Under the pieces are notes generated by a model. The model did not search any database, was not told the DNA's origin, and saw nothing but the letters and a program-made list of their open reading frames with translations. From an uncultured Sphingomonas sp. (GTDB lineage Bacteria > Pseudomonadota > Alphaproteobacteria > Sphingomonadales > Sphingomonadaceae): a stretch of 64,000 bases of DNA. Numbering within the stretch: the first letter of the stretch is position 1; each line of letters begins with the position of its first letter. The position numbers were made by a program, and so were the translations under genes. Positions 34,199-43,055 of the stretch are shown piece after piece. The stretch spans positions 94,229 through 158,228 of the forward strand of contig NZ_CAJYHX010000031.1 in the NCBI RefSeq assembly GCF_913774285.1. Direction: 5' to 3'.

Positions 34199-35064
34199 AG
34201 CTCGTCACCCTCACCGGCGAGCCTTGGGCCGACTATGGGCTGATCGATTCGGGCCATGGGCGCAAGCTCGAGCGCTACGGCGCCTATCGCTTCATCCGCC
34301 CCGAGCCCCAGGCGATGTGGGCCCCGGCCTCGGCCGAGTGGGACGCGCATGCCGAGTTCGTCCCCGGCTCCGACGAGGATGGCGGCGGCCGCTGGGAGTA
34401 TCTGAAGCCGACCCCGCGCGAGGGCTGGCCGCTGGCGTGGCGCGAGGTGCGCTTCACCGCCCAGACCACGCCCTTCCGCCATCTCGGCTTCTTCCCGGAC
34501 ATGGCGCCGGTGTGGGACTGGATGCGCGGCCGCATCGAGGGGATGGACAGCCCTGAGTGCATGAACCTGTTCGGCTACACCGGGGTCGGGTCGCTGGCGC
34601 TGGCCGCGGCGGGCGCCAAGGTGACGCATGTCGATGCCTCCAAGAAATCGGTGATGGAGGGCAAGGCCAACGCGCAGCTCTCGGGCATGGCCGACAAGCC
34701 GATCCGCTGGATGATCGACGATGCGATGAAGTTCACCGCGCGCGAAGTGCGGCGGGGGCGGCGCTATGACGGCATCATCCTCGATCCGCCGAAATGGGGC
34801 CGCGGGCCGAACGGCGAAGTGTGGAAGCTGGAGGAAGGGCTGCCGTCGCTGATCGACGACGTCGCAAAGCTGCTGGATGCAAATTCGCGCTTCCTGTTCC
34901 TGACGGTCTACGCGGTGCGGATGTCGGCGCTGGCGATCGGCGAACTGGTCCGCCAGGCGATGGCGGACAAGGGGGGTGTGGTCGAGGCGGGCGAGTTGAC
35001 GGTGCGCGAGGAAGCGCGCGGGCTGGAGCTGCCGACGGCGATCTTTGCGCGGTGGAGTAGGTAG
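34195..35064 (+). CDS. Class I SAM-dependent methyltransferase, RlmI-like
   Basis: A 289-aa methyltransferase. MNLFGYTGVGSLALAAAGAK is the SAM-binding motif I, VTHVDASKKSVMEGKANAQ the second strand, and IILDPPKWGRGPNGEVWKLE the DPPK catalytic motif of rRNA cytosine-C5 methyltransferases such as RlmI. The N-terminal PUA domain of RlmI is not evident; a different domain of about 100 residues stands there. Substrate is probably rRNA (inference). Coupled to thrC by an ATGA overlap. Confidence 0.87.
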   Translation: MKLVTLTGEPWADYGLIDSGHGRKLERYGAYRFIRPEPQAMWAPASAEWDAHAEFVPGSDEDGGGRWEYLKPTPREGWPLAWREVRFTAQTTPFRHLGFFPDMAPVWDWMRGRIEGMDSPECMNLFGYTGVGSLALAAAGAKVTHVDASKKSVMEGKANAQLSGMADKPIRWMIDDAMKFTAREVRRGRRYDGIILDPPKWGRGPNGEVWKLEEGLPSLIDDVAKLLDANSRFLFLTVYAVRMSALAIGELVRQAMADKGGVVEAGELTVREEARGLELPTAIFARWSR

Positions 35065-35282
35065 GGACCGCAGAGCGCTGCCTGTTTGCGCTAACTGCCA
35101 CTATGGGGCAGCAATAGCTCATTCCTGCCATTCCCAGCTTAACCATCCCCGCACGCAAGACGAAGTGACCACGACAAATCAAGTGCATGTGCCGAAAAGC
35201 TTATGTGGAAGCACTTGCAGATCGACGCAAACTGGCACTACCACGCCGATGCAACATCACATTTGATTGCACCGGGGGGAAA

Positions 35283-36632
35283 ATGAAACAATCGTCGCTG
35301 ACCGTATTGCCCTTATTGCTGTTGGCAAGCGCCTGCAGCGGCGGCGGCTCTGGTGGCGCAGGAAGCGTGGTCGTCACACCAACGCCGACGCCCACGCCAA
35401 CCCCTACACCAACTCCTACGCCCACCCCCACACCGACGCCTACACCAACGCCCACACCACTGGCGACGCCGACGCCGCTTGCCGCCGACCCGAACTGGTC
35501 CACCTTACAGCGAGATCCCGGCCACACCGGCTATGTCCCTGCCAGTTTCTCGACCGCAAGCTTTGCCGATGCGTGGACGATCACCACGCCCAACATGCCC
35601 AGCAACGTCGCAGCGCGCTCTGGAGCTGTATTCTACAACGTTTTCCATGCGGACGGTCGAATGTACACGCATGCCATATCGACCTCCAACGGCGCTTCGT
35701 TGTGGGCGTACGATCTGGGGGCAGGCATCTTCCGTTCCGGTATGCGCCCCTATGGGCCAGCCTACGCCAATGGACGAGTGGCATCAGCACCGCCAAACTC
35801 GACTTCGACCGCTGCCCCCTTGCAGGTCATCAACGCGAGCACCGGTGCCTATGTCAGCACGGCAAGCTACTATTCTCAGGGCAGCAACGGGAGCGTCCCG
35901 ACACTGGTTGGCGACGAAATTCTTTTGGCATCAGGCTATTATGGCAATGCCGTATACAGTGCTTATGCACTTACCGGCGGTGCAAATTGGTCGGTGACAA
36001 TCACGAGCCAATATGGCGGCTATGTCATGGAAGGCGAGAGTGTCGCCGTTGACCAACAATATGTCTACTTTTTTCAAGCGGGATCCATCATGGTCCTGTG
36101 GAGAAATGGTGCTCTTGCGAAATTCATTCAAAATCCATTTTTTACCAAAACCGGATTAAGCTATTCCGGTGAGTATGCCAGCGCACCCATTCTCGACAAG
36201 AATGGCCACATATTTGTTTTTACTGACAACTATGCGACTGGTGACGCACTCCCCATCGCGGCCTTCTCCATTTTCAATGAAAAGCCGTTGTGGCGATCCG
36301 GCTACAGCTACACGGGTCAGCCGGCAGTTCGCAATGATCGACTTTACGCCATTCGATCGTCGAGCAGGATTGTTGATGTAATCGACACATCCACGGGTCT
36401 TTTAGCTGGATCCATCAATGTTGGCGGCAGCGACAATCTTACGAGCAACGTGGTTGTTTCTGACAGCCACTTGTTCGTCGCAAGCGCCACCACCACTTTC
36501 TCCATAGATTTGACCAAGAACGGCTTCCCAGTAGTGTGGAGCACACCCTTCGGCGGCGTACTTGCCGTAACGCCTGACAACTACCTTATCATATCCACCG
36601 CAACCGCAATCCATGCGGTGAAGCTGCAATAA
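35283..36632 (+). CDS. Lipoprotein with Thr-Pro repeat stalk and propeller-like domain
   Basis: A 449-aa lipoprotein. The signal ends LLLLASACSGGG (lipobox). A stalk of 14 Thr-Pro dipeptides at about residues 32-59 follows, then a domain of about 370 residues with repeated motifs such as SLWAYDLGAG, PLQVINASTGAY and RIVDVIDTSTGLLAGSINVG. These recall PQQ-type beta-propeller repeats (trading a short strand for an ST-G turn). Base composition is clearly lower in G+C than neighbours, suggesting transfer. Start ATG 35283 follows ggggga. Function unknown; surface binding or a scaffold role is possible. Confidence 0.75.
   Translation: MKQSSLTVLPLLLLASACSGGGSGGAGSVVVTPTPTPTPTPTPTPTPTPTPTPTPTPTPLATPTPLAADPNWSTLQRDPGHTGYVPASFSTASFADAWTITTPNMPSNVAARSGAVFYNVFHADGRMYTHAISTSNGASLWAYDLGAGIFRSGMRPYGPAYANGRVASAPPNSTSTAAPLQVINASTGAYVSTASYYSQGSNGSVPTLVGDEILLASGYYGNAVYSAYALTGGANWSVTITSQYGGYVMEGESVAVDQQYVYFFQAGSIMVLWRNGALAKFIQNPFFTKTGLSYSGEYASAPILDKNGHIFVFTDNYATGDALPIAAFSIFNEKPLWRSGYSYTGQPAVRNDRLYAIRSSSRIVDVIDTSTGLLAGSINVGGSDNLTSNVVVSDSHLFVASATTTFSIDLTKNGFPVVWSTPFGGVLAVTPDNYLIISTATAIHAVKLQ
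35376..35459 (+). repeat. In-frame six-base tandem repeat (acNccN)14 coding Thr-Pro
   Basis: Fourteen near-identical six-base units code for (TP)14 inside the lipoprotein gene. Third positions vary, so the protein repeat is selected, but slippage could still change stalk length in whole Thr-Pro steps without breaking the frame. Confidence 0.9.
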
Positions 36633-36982
36633 TCACGCGGGGGGGGGGGGGGAGGTCCAAGCCTGCGCGCGGAAGCGAATTCCACTGCCCGATCGTGCAT
36701 CCGCCCGCCCCCCCCCTCTGCGCCCGCAAAGTGATTCCAAACCTTGAGTTTGCAGGCCCATCAGGCGCTTTGGGGGAAAGGTACATGAGGGTGCAGAACT
36801 GATTGACCGCCCTCTCCAAAAAGCGCGGCCAGTCGCCTTCGTACCCGCACACACGCATCTAGCGACAAGCCGAGAACCGTAGGACACGGCGGCATGGTAG
36901 CTATTTGGTACATCTCCATAACGGATCCCGACCTTCGTCGAGGTGGCAGCCGCAGTGATGGAAAAAAAGAAGCCGCCGGCCC
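36633..36982. other. Gene-free stretch with G14 and C9 homopolymers
   Basis: No convincing gene in 350 bases. It holds a run of 14 G (36639-36652) seven bases after the lipoprotein stop and a run of 9 C (36708-36716), which could pair into a long stem. Short minus-strand frames (for example around 36589-36858) have no ribosome site and no recognisable motif. Composition is lower in G+C beyond 36720, like the lipoprotein gene. Confidence 0.6.
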
Positions 36983-37603
36983 TCAGCCGGCGAGCACGCC
37001 CAGCCGAACCAGCTCGGCGCGGAACGCCTCGGCGCCGGTGAACACCACGCCGTGGATGCCCTGGGCCCGCGCCGCTTCGACATTCACCGGCAGATCGTCG
37101 ACGAACACCGCGTCCGGGCCAGCCAGCCCGAATCGCGCCAGCGCCAGCGCGTAGATGGCGGGATCGGGCTTCACCAGCTTCTCGTCGCCCGAGACGACGA
37201 TGTCCTGGAAGCGGCCGAACAGCCAGTCGACCTGCGGCATCCAGGCCCGCCAGAACTCGCCGGAGAAGTTGGTGATGCCGTACAGGGGCACGCCCGCCGA
37301 ATCGAGTTCCTCGACCAGCTCGGCCATGCCGGGGATCGGCGGACCCAATTGGTCGCCGAACTGCGGCCCCCAGAGCGCGATCTTGTCGGCATGCTCGGGG
37401 TACAGCGCGCTCAGCTCCGCCGAGGTCTCGGCGAAGGGGCGGCCAGCGTCATGCTGGAAATGCCATTCCTTGGTGACGACCTGCGACAGAAACGCGTCGA
37501 GCGCCTGCTCGTTGTCGAACAGGCGCTCGTACAAACGCCGCGGTTCCCAAGGGAAAAGAACGTTGCCGACGTCGAAGATGACGGCGTGCGGCGCAGTCCC
37601 CAC
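36983..37603 (-). CDS. HAD-superfamily phosphatase-like hydrolase
   Basis: A 206-aa HAD subfamily IA hydrolase. Motif I is VIFDVGNVLFPW, where the second Asp is replaced by Gly-Asn as in the YihX-like group; motif II is GITNFSGEFW, the Lys is in KLVKPDPAIY and motif III is AVFVDDLPVNVEAA. It probably removes phosphate from a small sugar phosphate (family knowledge, substrate unknown). The GTG at 37603 lies 8 bases after the rpmJ stop, so the two share a transcript. Confidence 0.88.
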   Translation of the reverse strand: MGTAPHAVIFDVGNVLFPWEPRRLYERLFDNEQALDAFLSQVVTKEWHFQHDAGRPFAETSAELSALYPEHADKIALWGPQFGDQLGPPIPGMAELVEELDSAGVPLYGITNFSGEFWRAWMPQVDWLFGRFQDIVVSGDEKLVKPDPAIYALALARFGLAGPDAVFVDDLPVNVEAARAQGIHGVVFTGAEAFRAELVRLGVLAG

Positions 37604-37611
37604 GTGTGGGC

Positions 37612-37737
37612 TCAGCCCTGACGTGCCTTGAAACGCTTCTGCGTCTTGTTGATCACGTAGATCCGGCCACGGCGGCGGATCACGCGGTTGTCGCGGTGCC
37701 GCCCCTTGAGCGACTTCAATGAATTGACGATCTTCAT
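37612..37737 (-). CDS. rpmJ: 50S ribosomal protein L36, zinc-free type
   Basis: A 41-aa protein, MKIVNSLKSLKGRHRDNRVI then RRRGRIYVINKTQKRFKARQ. This is the alternative bL36 (YkgO-like) form with no zinc-binding Cys, the usual form in alphaproteobacteria. It sits alone rather than in a ribosomal operon and is followed by the HAD gene. Confidence 0.95.
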   Translation of the reverse strand: MKIVNSLKSLKGRHRDNRVIRRRGRIYVINKTQKRFKARQG

Positions 37738-37965
37738 GACCGATTCGCTTCTCAAATTATCTGGAATGCCGGAAAGAGCGGCTCGCCTATAAGCGCGGGG
37801 ACGGGAAGTCAAGGCCGCGCGTGGCCCATGCTGCCGATACGCCGCCGATATGCAGCCGAACGCCGCGCTCGAACGTTCCACCGCCGATGGGCAACGCAAA
37901 TCCGCTCGCCCGGCCGGCGCCGGCAGGATACACCCGTTGCGCCCACGAAACAGGAGTGCGTGTTC

Positions 37966-38577
37966 GTGAATCCGTATCTGCGTCTTGCCCTGCTCGCTAC
38001 CCTGCCCGCGCTCGCCGCCGGCTGCACCACCACCGGCGCCCGCCCACCGATCGACGTCACCCGCTATCATTTGAGCGAGCCGTTCGAGCGCACCACCGTT
38101 TCCGTCATGCCGATGTCGGGCGCGATGGACGTGACGCCGGAATTCCGCGCCTATGCCGATGCGGTACAGGCGGAGCTGAACAAGCTCGGCTATGTCCCCG
38201 CCACCAGTGACCGCCCGGCAGGCTATATCGCCTCGGTATCGTTCACCCGCGCCTCGCGCGGCGTGGTGCGCGAACCGTCGCCGGTTTCGATCGGGCTGGG
38301 CGGCGGCAGCTTCGGCGGCAACCGCGGCGGCGGCGTCGGGCTGGGCGGCGGTATTTCCTTCGGCCTCGGCAAGCGCAAGCAGAACGAGATCCTCGTCTCG
38401 CAGCTCTGGGTGCAGCTGCGCCGCCGCGCCGGCGAGAACGTGATCTGGGAGGGCCGCGCCGAGACCACGGGCGTCGGCATCAAGGACAACCAGCCCGCCG
38501 CCACCGCCCAGCGACTCGCCGCTGCGCTGTTCAAGGACTTCCCCGGCGACTCCGGGATCACTACGACGGTCAAATGA
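37966..38577 (+). CDS. DUF4136-like lipoprotein
   Basis: A 203-aa lipoprotein. The GTG at 37966 follows aggag and gives the signal NPYLRLALLATLPALAAGCT with a lipobox. The mature part holds AYADAVQAELNKLGYVPATS, a Gly-rich loop (GLGGGSFGGNRGGGVGLGG) and SQLWVQLRRRAGENVIWEGR, which resembles DUF4136 envelope lipoproteins. Function unknown. The next gene starts inside its stop (ATGA). Confidence 0.8.
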   Translation: MNPYLRLALLATLPALAAGCTTTGARPPIDVTRYHLSEPFERTTVSVMPMSGAMDVTPEFRAYADAVQAELNKLGYVPATSDRPAGYIASVSFTRASRGVVREPSPVSIGLGGGSFGGNRGGGVGLGGGISFGLGKRKQNEILVSQLWVQLRRRAGENVIWEGRAETTGVGIKDNQPAATAQRLAAALFKDFPGDSGITTTVK

Positions 38578-39692
38578 GCATCCAGATCAGCGCCGCGTTC
38601 GACAGCGGCAACATCCGCGTGGTCGCCATCGAAGGCGACCGGGTCGACTGCGAGATCGTCCTCGATCACCAGTCGGACTTCTTCCAGTGGTTCCACTTCC
38701 GCGTCGCCGGCGCCAAGGGCCGGACGCTGACCTTCCGCATCCTCAATGCGGGCAGCTCGGCCTATCCGTTCGGCTGGCCGGGCTACAAGGCGCGCTGGTC
38801 GGCCGACCGCGAATCGTGGCGAATGGCGGAGACGGAGTATGCCGGCGGCATCCTCAGCTTCACCCATCACTTCCAGACCGACCTCACCTGGTTCGCCTAT
38901 TTCGCGCCCTATTCGATGGAGCGGCACCATGATCTGGTCAGCCGCATCGCGCTGCAGGACGGCGTGACCCACCGCCAGCTGGGCACGACGCTGGACGGCC
39001 AGCCGATCGACTGTCTGTCGATGGGCGAAGGCCCGAAGCAGGTCTGGCTCTATGCCCGCCAGCATCCGGGCGAGAGCATGGCCGAATGGTGGATGGAAGG
39101 CGCGCTGGAGTTCCTAACCGACGCGGACAATGCCGTCGCGCAGGCGCTCCGCAGCAAGGCCACCTTCCACTGCGTGCCCAACATGAATCCGGACGGCTCG
39201 CGCCGCGGCCATCTGCGCACCAATGCGGCGGGGGTGAACCTCAACCGCGAATGGCACACGCCGACGCCCGAGCGCAGCCCGGAAGTGCTCGCGGTGCGCA
39301 ATGCGATGGACGAAACCGGTGTGCATTTCGCGATGGACGTGCACGGCGACGAGGCGATCCCGGCCAACTTCCTCGCCGGCTTCGAGGGCATCCCCAGCTG
39401 GACCGACGAACTGGGCGAGAAATTCTACGAGTTCGGCCGTCGCCTCGCGGCGCACACCCCCGATTTCCAGACCGAGCTGGGCTATGACAAGTCGCCCCCG
39501 GGCAAGGCCAACCTCGCCATGTCGACCAACCAGCTCGCCGAGCGCTTCGGCGCGGTGTCGATGACGCTGGAAATGCCGTTCAAGGACCATGACGCGAACG
39601 CCGATCCCGAATTCGGCTGGTCGCCGATCCGCAGCAAGCTGCTCGCCCATGCCTGCCTGGAAACGCTGGCCGGGATGATCGACGAACTGTGA
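38574..39692 (+). CDS. M14 zinc carboxypeptidase, cytosolic carboxypeptidase type
   Basis: A 372-aa protein of the M14 family with the N-terminal beta domain of cytosolic carboxypeptidases (FQWFHFRVAGAKGRTLTFRI, then SFTHHFQTDLTWFAYFAPYS). Zinc ligands are H and E in YARQHPGESMAEWWMEGAL and H in FAMDVHGDEAIPAN; NPDGSRRGHLRTNAAGVNLN is the substrate Arg/Asn block and E in SMTLEMPFKDHDAN the catalytic Glu. No signal peptide, so it acts in the cytoplasm. Eukaryotic relatives remove glutamate tails; the bacterial substrate is unknown. Overlaps join it to both neighbours. Confidence 0.92.
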   Translation: MSIQISAAFDSGNIRVVAIEGDRVDCEIVLDHQSDFFQWFHFRVAGAKGRTLTFRILNAGSSAYPFGWPGYKARWSADRESWRMAETEYAGGILSFTHHFQTDLTWFAYFAPYSMERHHDLVSRIALQDGVTHRQLGTTLDGQPIDCLSMGEGPKQVWLYARQHPGESMAEWWMEGALEFLTDADNAVAQALRSKATFHCVPNMNPDGSRRGHLRTNAAGVNLNREWHTPTPERSPEVLAVRNAMDETGVHFAMDVHGDEAIPANFLAGFEGIPSWTDELGEKFYEFGRRLAAHTPDFQTELGYDKSPPGKANLAMSTNQLAERFGAVSMTLEMPFKDHDANADPEFGWSPIRSKLLAHACLETLAGMIDEL

Positions 39693-40147
39693 TCACGATC
39701 CGGGAAGGCGGGCTGGACGATGCCCAGGTGCAGGATCTCCTGCGCCTGCACGCCTCGGGCATGCTCGCCAACTCGCCCGCGGAGAGCTGCCACTTTCTCG
39801 ACTTGTCGGGCCTCCAGGCGGCGGACGTCACCTTCTGGAGCGCCTGGGCGGGCGAGGACCTGCTCGGCATGGGCGCGCTCAAGCAGCTCGACGCGACGCA
39901 CGGCGAAGTGAAGTCGATGCGCACCGTGCCGGCCCATCTCGGCAAGGGCGTCGGCGCGGCGGTGCTGGAGCATATCCTCGCCGCCGCCCGCGCGCGCGGG
40001 CTGACGCGGCTGAGTCTGGAGACGGGTACCGCGCCGGCGTTCGAACCGGCGCACCGGCTGTATAGCCGCTATGGATTCGTCCCCTGCCCGCCTTTCGGCA
40101 GCTATAGCGAAGATCCCCACAGCCAGTTCTTCACGCTGCTACTGTAA
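39689..40147 (+). CDS. GNAT-family N-acetyltransferase
   Basis: A 152-aa acetyltransferase. The CoA site is SMRTVPAHLGKGVGAAVLEH, followed by LTRLSLETGTAPAFEPAHRL and YSRYGFVPCPPFGSY. The pattern with FEPAHRLYSRYGF is that of the small-molecule or peptide N-acetyltransferases near YhfO/ElaA. GTG at 39689 overlaps the carboxypeptidase stop (GTGA), so three genes form one translationally coupled set. Confidence 0.9.
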   Translation: MITIREGGLDDAQVQDLLRLHASGMLANSPAESCHFLDLSGLQAADVTFWSAWAGEDLLGMGALKQLDATHGEVKSMRTVPAHLGKGVGAAVLEHILAAARARGLTRLSLETGTAPAFEPAHRLYSRYGFVPCPPFGSYSEDPHSQFFTLLL

Positions 40148-40222
40148 GAACGCAGCATTTGTTCATGCCAACGCCATAATGTGCGTGTCATTCTCCGCGC
40201 GCATCTTGGGGGGAAGGGGAAC

Positions 40223-41299
40223 ATGCGCAAGCGATGTTGGGCAATGCGCGGTGCCGGGCTGGGTTGTCTGGCGCTGGTTTCGGCGTGCAGCGGCGGGGGC
40301 GGCGGCAGCGATTCGGGCAAGGGGGTCGTCGTCGTGCCCAGCGGCCCGACGGCGAATACCCCTGCGCCCTCTCCCACCGCCGAGCAGCTGGAAGACCAGC
40401 GCTCCAACGCCGCCAATTTCGCCCAGGCGGAGGCAGCCTATCGGCTCGGCTTTACCGGTCGCGGAGTGAAGATCGCGGTCCTCGACACCGGCATCGCGCC
40501 GGGCGTGTCCGAGTTCGCCGGCCGGATCGACCCCACCAGCGCCGATGTCGCCGGCACGCGCGGACTGGTCGATACCAGCGGGCACGGCACGATGATGGCC
40601 TCGGTCGCGCTGGCGGCGCGCGACGGACAGGGGATGCACGGGGTCGCGTATGACGCGACCCTGGTCTCGCTCAACTTCTCCAATCCGGCCAGCTGCACCG
40701 GGCTGACCGACTGCACCTTCCTCAGCGCCGGCCTGATCGCCGGGATCGACGCCGCGATCGCCGCCAGGGTACGGGTGATCAACCTCTCCTTCTCGATCGA
40801 CCAGAGCTATGACGTGTTCGTGGAGGCGATACGCCGCGCCGCCGCCGCGGGGATCGTGACCGTGATCAGCGCGGGCAACAACGATGGCGACCCGCGCCAG
40901 CCGCTGCTGATGGCCCGCGCCTTCGCCCTGGCGGCGCCCGGCTGGGTAATCATCGCCGGCGGCGTCGACGCGACCGAGACCTTCGCCTTCGACCGCGCCA
41001 ACCAGGCCGGCACCGGCGCCGACGCCGCCTGGTACCTGACCGCGCTGTTCAAGGACGTGAACATGGTGGGCCCGGACGGCCTGCTGGTGCAGCATGACGG
41101 CACCTCCCCCGCCGCCGCGGCGATCAGCGGCGCGATTGCGCTGGTCGCCCAGGCCCGGCCGAACCTGACCGGCGCGCAGATCGTGACGCTGCTGCTCGCC
41201 AACGCCACCGATGCGGGCACGCCGGGACGCGATCCGGTGTATGGCAACGGCGTACTGAACATCGCCAAGACGTTCTCGGCGTTGCCGCCGGCGGGGTAG
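40223..41299 (+). CDS. Subtilisin-like (S8) serine protease lipoprotein
   Basis: A 358-aa S8 protease. The signal ends in a lipobox (CLALVSACSGGGGG), so it is likely anchored in a membrane on the periplasmic or outer side. The catalytic triad is complete: D in VKIAVLDTGIAPGV, H in VDTSGHGTMMASVAL and S in HDGTSPAAAAISGAIALV. The chain ends soon after the catalytic domain (YGNGVLNIAKTFSAL), without the autotransporter barrel that often follows in related proteins. ATG 40223 follows ggggaaggggaac. Its own transcript is likely. Confidence 0.9.
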   Translation: MRKRCWAMRGAGLGCLALVSACSGGGGGSDSGKGVVVVPSGPTANTPAPSPTAEQLEDQRSNAANFAQAEAAYRLGFTGRGVKIAVLDTGIAPGVSEFAGRIDPTSADVAGTRGLVDTSGHGTMMASVALAARDGQGMHGVAYDATLVSLNFSNPASCTGLTDCTFLSAGLIAGIDAAIAARVRVINLSFSIDQSYDVFVEAIRRAAAAGIVTVISAGNNDGDPRQPLLMARAFALAAPGWVIIAGGVDATETFAFDRANQAGTGADAAWYLTALFKDVNMVGPDGLLVQHDGTSPAAAAISGAIALVAQARPNLTGAQIVTLLLANATDAGTPGRDPVYGNGVLNIAKTFSALPPAG

Positions 41300-41372
41300 G
41301 ACGACGCCTTCTGCTGTAAAGACAGCTTCCGCCCCAATTGCAGACATTGCCAAGGTGGTCCAAACTCCAGCG

Positions 41373-41717
41373 ATGGGCCTAGTATTCGCACTGTCTCTCC
41401 TCGCGTTGCTTCCAGGCGGCTCTCCGGCTGCATTCTTGCAGAACCATGAAATCAGTTATGGAGCCGCAGTGACCTTCTCCAAGGGCCAATGCTGGTTCTG
41501 GACAGGGGATCCTGGTCTCACAGCGGTCGAGTTCCAGAGCGCCCTCGCAAGCCGATTGGATCGGCGCGGCACGATTATCATTTCCCACATCGCAAGCACG
41601 CCAACTCGATGCGTTGAGACGGCCCGCCGTTCGGCGGCTCGTGCCGGGTTCAAGCGCATAAAGACCGAGGTGGGGGTTGATGCCGGTCCAATCGGACCAT
41701 CTATGAACGGCAGCTAA
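41373..41717 (+). CDS. Small exported protein, function unknown
   Basis: A 114-aa frame with a signal peptide (MGLVFALSLLALLPGGSPAA). The rest includes VTFSKGQCWFWTGDPGLTAV, a beta-alpha-beta-like stretch RRGTIIISHIASTPTRCVET and ARRSAARAGFKRIKTEVGVD. The latter loosely recalls the periplasmic domain of ExbD-like proteins, but I cannot claim that. No clear ribosome site; a GTG at 41355 is an alternative start. It follows the protease gene by 73 bases. Confidence 0.45.
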   Translation: MGLVFALSLLALLPGGSPAAFLQNHEISYGAAVTFSKGQCWFWTGDPGLTAVEFQSALASRLDRRGTIIISHIASTPTRCVETARRSAARAGFKRIKTEVGVDAGPIGPSMNGS

Positions 41718-42098
41718 CCACCCCATTCCGGGCGTTCCCGACGATCCCCGCCGGCACCTCCAGACACTGCAGCGTCCGTCTTGCGGCTTCAGCTACGTTC
41801 CCCATATGTACTGCAGCCACCGCCCTGGGGCTGATCGCTCTTTAATCCTGCTGGAATGCTTCTTCGCCCGCGAGGCGATGCGTCGCGACCTCGGCCTGTC
41901 TCGGGGGGCGGCACGCGCTGAATCGCCACGACCCTCAACTTCCTAAAGTGCGGTTGGTGGCGGCCGCCCCGGCGCGGCGGTGCTCCCCCAACGTTAGCGT
42001 TCAACGCCCTGCGCCCTTCGCCGCTGGAACGGTCGGGATTTCGCATCCGACGCCTTGGAGAACTTCCTGCACGCTGCCGCCCATGCCACACCCCGCCC
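41718..42098. other. Gene-free stretch
   Basis: 381 bases without a supportable gene. A 46-codon frame begins at an ATG near 41806 but has no ribosome site and no recognisable motif. The coding-like third-position bias of the neighbours is absent. Nothing else seen. Confidence 0.5.
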
Positions 42099-42922
42099 AT
42101 GCCCCTCCGCCCCCTGCTCGCCTTGCTGGCGCTGGTCGCCGCTCCGCTGCTCGTCGCCTCCGGCAAGGAAGTCGTGCGCGAGGAGCGGCGCGTCACCATC
42201 GGCGGTGTGCAGGAGGTGTGGCGGCTGGTCTTGCGCGGGGCGCCGCGGGACGATGCGATGTGCGGGCCCCAGGATCCCGAGATGGCGATCACCTGCCCGT
42301 GCAGCGGTGTCGCCTATGCGCAGACCGGCGACCTGGTACTGGAGCGGCGCCCCCACGCGGCGCCCGAGCGGATGGCGCTGGCGCGGCTGTTCGCCGATTC
42401 CGAGATGCTCTCTACTGAGAAGGGCCTCGCCGTAGTGCTGCCGCGCTGGCCGATGGGCGACGATGATGCCTCGAAGGAGGTTTCGCCCAAGGCGATCCGC
42501 GTCCGTCCCCGGTCCCGATCCTCAAGCTCGCCGACTATGACCATGACGGCGTCGCCATCGAGTTCCTGCTGCAGATCGACGCGCTGCCCTGCGGCAAGCA
42601 ACTGATGGTGGCGGTGGGCACCTCGCGCGCGCACCCCGGCCTCCATGCACTGACCAGCGCCGAGCATCCCGAACGCCCCCTGGCGCTCTATCGCTGGCAA
42701 TGGGAGGCGCTGGCCCGCAACCCGCGCCCGGCCGAACTTGCCGACTGGCCCTGCGGTGACCATGGTGCCGAAGAGGAGGCGACGCTGCGGCTCCGCGCCG
42801 ACCGCGGGGCGGTTCATGCGACGCGGATCACCAGCACCTGCCCCGACGAACCTACCGCGCCGGGCGCAGCGGGCAAGGACCGACGCTTCGTCAGAAAGAT
42901 CCTGTCACGCGAGGTCTTGTAG
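42099..42922 (+). pseudogene. Frameshifted gene for an exported protein of unknown function
   Basis: The first frame (42099-about 42500) gives a signal peptide MPLRPLLALLALVAAPLLVA and a domain with VTIGGVQEVWRLVLRGAPRD, ITCPCSGVAYAQTGDLVLER and TEKGLAVVLPRWPMGDDDAS. It then degenerates. From about 42500 the sense continues in another frame: PVPILKLADYDHDGVAIEFL, then LQIDALPCGKQLMVAVGTSR and so on to a stop at 42922. One lost base near 42490-42515, inside a run of cgtccgtccccggtcccg, would explain it. Either a real mutation or a sequencing error. Together about 274 residues; family not recognised. Confidence 0.75.
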
Positions 42923-43055
42923 AGGGGTCGGGTGGGCCGGCGAGGCTCCAGTCAGCGGCGCGTATCAGCACGCGTGTCCCTGCAGGCTGTGCCGCCCCGG
43001 CAGGCGAGCGGCGGCCGTCACCCCTCCCGGCCGCCCGTCGCCAATCGCCTTAGTC

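Noticed and set aside
35376..35477. Tandem repeat considered as a CRISPR-like array
   Set aside because: The units are six bases with no spacers and encode a Thr-Pro stalk in frame.
36589..36858. An 89-codon minus-strand frame in the gene-free stretch
   Set aside because: It passes through the G14 tract and overlaps the lipoprotein gene end, has no ribosome site and no family resemblance.
41806..41946. A 46-codon frame downstream of the small exported protein
   Set aside because: No ribosome site, no hydrophobic or known motif, and weak codon bias.
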